Below are positions 5,741 through 7,608 of a stretch of 7,608 nt of DNA, piece after piece (the stretch's first letter is position 1; each line of letters begins with the position of its first letter). The DNA lies in the NCBI GenBank assembly GCA_937877685.1, contig CALFGU010000097.1, positions 1 to 7,608 of the forward strand, given 5' to 3'. The stretch comes from an uncultured Prevotella sp. GTDB lineage: Bacteria > Bacteroidota > Bacteroidia > Bacteroidales > Bacteroidaceae. The notes beneath the pieces are model-generated. The model was not told the origin of the DNA. It saw only the letters and a program-made list of their open reading frames with translations, and did not search any database. The translations under genes were made by a program, and so were the position numbers.

Positions 5741-5750
5741 CATGTCACGC
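5736..5750 (+). repeat. Palindromic repeat copy B (degenerate)
   Basis: CGTGACATGTCACG (5736-5749) is a perfect 14-bp palindrome, one base pair short of copies A and C because the left outer base is A. It is followed by CACCGACAC, a diverged form of the extension seen in A and C (consensus G-T/C-GACA). It lies between the terminator of the nuclease gene and the start of the 390-aa gene. Confidence 0.85.
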
Positions 5751-5756
5751 ACCGAC

Positions 5757-5784
5757 ACAAAAAAACGGAGGTATTCCCTCCGTT
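5757..5784 (-). terminator. Intrinsic terminator of the solenoid-nuclease gene
   Basis: AACGGAGG (5764-5771) pairs perfectly with CCTCCGTT (5777-5784) across a 5-nt loop. On the minus strand the stem runs straight into TTTTTTTGTG, giving a textbook terminator 41 nt after the stop codon at 5826. Confidence 0.9.
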
Positions 5785-5825
5785 GATTATTATAGCTCCG
5801 ATTGTTATTGCAAATTGAAATTTTA

Positions 5826-7469
5826 TCAGCAAGTTTTTGAATATTCGTTTTTTATTATCAATGCTATTCTTTCAATAACTTCATTTAAATTATATCCCTC
5901 ATTAACGTATACTATATGGCACCCATGTTCATCACACAATTTTTTCTTGCGTAAATCTCTTTCTTGTCCCTTTTCAAATGCTTCTACACCGCCAAAGAAA
6001 TCAACAGGGCGATAGTGTTGGACTCCTTGATATTCGATTCCAATATTGAATTCAGGAATATAAATGTCAAGGTGTTGTCTACCTAACCACTTTGGGGAAT
6101 GATGTTGCTTTACTTCGGTGTTATTAAAAGCTAACTTTATTGAATAGTATAACTCTGTTTCACTTCTCCAATACTCACCGATTTTATTCATTCCGATAGA
6201 TTCTCGGTATCTATCTTCTGCCTCTATTGTTATTTTTTTACATTGCTGGATTATTGCCTTTTCTGCGATATGGGGAAGTAGTTTGATGTAATTTTCAGGA
6301 AGATATTTGCCATATTCCCACTTATTCACTTCGTAATAAAATGCTTCTGACACATAAAATTGCTTATAGTACTCATATTCACCTTTTGTATTAAGTGATT
6401 TATCAACAAATACTTGCAAAAATCTTCGCTTCCATTGCTGTTCAAACTCTATCAAAACTTCATCTATATATGGGGTAATTTCATTTATATATTGTTTGCC
6501 CCATGATGATAATTGCACAGCACCAGAAACTCTAAGAAGTAGATCAGCATTAAACAATCTTTTAGACAACTTTTCTTCATAGAATCCAACCTCTGAAACA
6601 GATATGTATGTCATCCTTCTATACAATTCCCATGCAACATCATATCTTTTACTCTTGAATTTACAATGTCTATATCCATAACCGTTTAGTTCTGGATATG
6701 CTTCGACCAATTTATTATAGTCTTCTATCCAACTACTCATCGGGCATACATCATTCTCAACCATACTTTGAAGTAAAAAGGTTGGATATTCTATAAATGT
6801 TTTGACATCTATAATCTTATTACTATAAAAACTATTTTTGAAATATTCAAAGAAGGCTTTCTGCTCGGTATTTGCATCAGAAAGTCTTTCTATATAGTTT
6901 TCAACGTATCCATACTTATTCTTAATATTAATTAATGGTATAGGTATTTCAGAGGGGAAGACACCTATTCGTTTGGAATCTTGCTTTGACGCTGTTGACT
7001 TTGAGGGTTTAAAGAATCTAACCTTCCCATTGATTTTTATAGTGGATAAATCAATATTTGTTTTTAATCTGTACGGCAATACTAAACTTCCACCAATAAA
7101 GGAAATCTTCCCTAAATTTTCTATATCGGTATCCCTTAAAGACAAACTTCCGCCAATATACTCTAAACATCCTAAGTCTTTTAATGGAGTATAATTTAGA
7201 TTTACAGAACCTCTAACAATCTTTAAATTTGACAATATAATATCATCAGGTACTGAAGAGTAAGTACTAACCCACAAATCCCCCTTTATTTCCTCTATAT
7301 CAGATAGGTTAATTCTACGTACGTCGGAAAAACCTAAATACCCCTCAATAACTTTAATGTTATTTAAGCAGATGTCTTCAGTTCCATGTATATACGTATC
7401 ATAAGAAATAACTCCAGAATGAATTATTTCGTCCAAATCTGATTGTTTGTATATATGTATGACTTCCAT
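5826..7469 (-). CDS. LRR-like solenoid fused to a PD-(D/E)XK/Vsr-like nuclease, 547 aa
   Basis: Residues about 28-152 form a repeating pattern of short beta-type units (ICLNNIKVIEGYLGF, INLSDIEEIKGDLWV, IILSNLKIVRGSVNL, LGCLEYIGGSLSL, LGKISFIGGSLVL), typical of bacterial leucine-rich-like solenoids that bind ligands. A mostly helical middle (about 185-425) is unassigned. The C-terminus (about 430-540) fits a Vsr-like PD-(D/E)XK nuclease: helix SETELYYSIKLAF (E437/E439), HLDIYIPEFN (D468), GIEYQGVQHY (E479, Q481, H485), then QERDLRKKKLCDEHGCHIVYV (502-522). The usual lysine is Gln in E-x-Q, as in BglII, so activity is plausible but not assured. The product is predicted cytoplasmic, cutting DNA or RNA, with the solenoid as sensor or partner-binding part; this role is inferred. 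The ATG at 7469 is preferred over a TTG at 7511, which lies on the candidate promoter. The gene is AT-rich, monocistronic and flanked by palindromes B and C. Confidence 0.85.
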   Translation of the reverse strand: MEVIHIYKQSDLDEIIHSGVISYDTYIHGTEDICLNNIKVIEGYLGFSDVRRINLSDIEEIKGDLWVSTYSSVPDDIILSNLKIVRGSVNLNYTPLKDLGCLEYIGGSLSLRDTDIENLGKISFIGGSLVLPYRLKTNIDLSTIKINGKVRFFKPSKSTASKQDSKRIGVFPSEIPIPLINIKNKYGYVENYIERLSDANTEQKAFFEYFKNSFYSNKIIDVKTFIEYPTFLLQSMVENDVCPMSSWIEDYNKLVEAYPELNGYGYRHCKFKSKRYDVAWELYRRMTYISVSEVGFYEEKLSKRLFNADLLLRVSGAVQLSSWGKQYINEITPYIDEVLIEFEQQWKRRFLQVFVDKSLNTKGEYEYYKQFYVSEAFYYEVNKWEYGKYLPENYIKLLPHIAEKAIIQQCKKITIEAEDRYRESIGMNKIGEYWRSETELYYSIKLAFNNTEVKQHHSPKWLGRQHLDIYIPEFNIGIEYQGVQHYRPVDFFGGVEAFEKGQERDLRKKKLCDEHGCHIVYVNEGYNLNEVIERIALIIKNEYSKTC

Positions 7470-7500
7470 AAAATATTGTTTAATCACACCAAATTTACAA

Positions 7501-7508
7501 CAAAAATA
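7501..7508 (-). promoter_or_regulatory. Candidate -7 promoter element of the nuclease gene
   Basis: The minus strand reads TATTTTTG, an exact match to the Bacteroidota -7 consensus TAnnTTTG, 31 nt before ATG 7469. This would give a leader of roughly 25 nt. The upstream -33 position is T-rich (TTTCTT) without a clean TTTG. Confidence 0.45.
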
Positions 7509-7581
7509 CAATATTAAACTTTAATTGTAAGAAATATAAATACTCTATTTAAACAATACAAATTATGTTTATATAAGCACT

Positions 7582-7608
7582 GCGTGACATGTCACGCGCG
7601 ACAGGGGG
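7582..7608 (+). repeat. Palindromic repeat copy C with G5 tail, at the window edge
   Basis: GCGTGACATGTCACGC (7582-7597) is identical to copy A. It is followed by GCGACAGGGGG, where A on its own strand has GTGACAAGGGGG: one substitution and one missing base. The octamer GCGTGACA recurs with one mismatch at 7596-7603, giving the same interlocked layout as A. Orientation is opposite to A, so A and C form inverted repeats around 1042-7608. It lies 113 bp upstream of the nuclease start; the repeat may continue past the window. Confidence 0.9.

Noticed and set aside
5737..6015. Plus-strand 92-aa frame starting in palindrome B
   Set aside because: Runs through the nuclease terminator and then antisense to the nuclease domain; no support.
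6973..7194. Plus-strand 73-aa frame
   Set aside because: Antisense to the solenoid region; its pattern mirrors the repeats of the real gene.
7470..7511. N-terminal extension of the nuclease from a TTG at 7511
   Set aside because: The extension overlaps the best -7 element, uses a rare start codon, and the ATG at 7469 begins a natural sequence.
1042..7608. Insertion sequence or composite transposon with inverted ends
   Set aside because: No transposase or recombinase is encoded in the interval and no target duplication can be seen; kept only as a hypothesis about inverted repeats.

Overview
The window looks like an accessory region of a Bacteroidales chromosome (Bacteroides, Prevotella or Porphyromonas type). 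The main evidence is a gene set largely confined to that order: a VirE-N/DUF3987 primase-helicase, a DUF4248 protein and an RGLRNNNPLNIR-type 'structural protein P5'. Most gene starts lack a Shine-Dalgarno sequence, and the AT-rich part carries matches to the Bacteroidota -7 promoter element TAnnTTTG. I cannot name the species. All well-supported genes lie on the minus strand, so they are transcribed from high to low coordinates.

Left block (about 1-4175), with balanced base composition. In transcription order it holds an 84-aa helical protein (3921-4175), a 162-aa protein of unknown function (3361-3849), a 761-aa primase/helicase-like protein (1064-3349), a DUF4248 protein (777-1031), a 197-aa P5-like lysozyme-fold protein (55-648) and possibly the start of another gene running off the left edge. 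Spacing is tight and the SD sequence of the primase gene overlaps the preceding stop codon, so at least the middle of the block is probably one transcript. The set looks phage- or mobile-element-derived (a replication-type enzyme plus a cell-wall or virion-type protein), but there is no integrase, transposase or structural module here.

Right block (about 4176-7580), clearly more AT-rich. It holds two apparently monocistronic genes. One encodes a 390-aa protein I do not recognise (4421-5593). The other encodes a 547-aa protein (5826-7469) with an N-terminal leucine-rich-repeat-like solenoid, a long middle region, and a C-terminal PD-(D/E)XK/Vsr-like nuclease domain. Each gene is followed by an intrinsic terminator and has an exact TATTTTTG -7 match at or near its start. 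The solenoid-nuclease fusion is the best candidate for an undescribed activity, possibly defence or DNA processing.

Repeats. A perfect palindrome, GCGTGACATGTCACGC, occurs at 1054-1069 and 7582-7597, with a 14-bp core copy at 5736-5749. The outer copies carry matching extensions (GTGACAAGGGGG and GCGACAGGGGG) in opposite orientations, so they bracket 1042-7608 as inverted repeats. The inner copy and the 7582 copy flank the nuclease gene. Other repeats are a four-copy 7-bp tandem array inside the P5-like gene, a degenerate tandem tract at 666-740 and a REP-like GC-rich hairpin at 3873-3901. No tRNA, rRNA or CRISPR array was seen.
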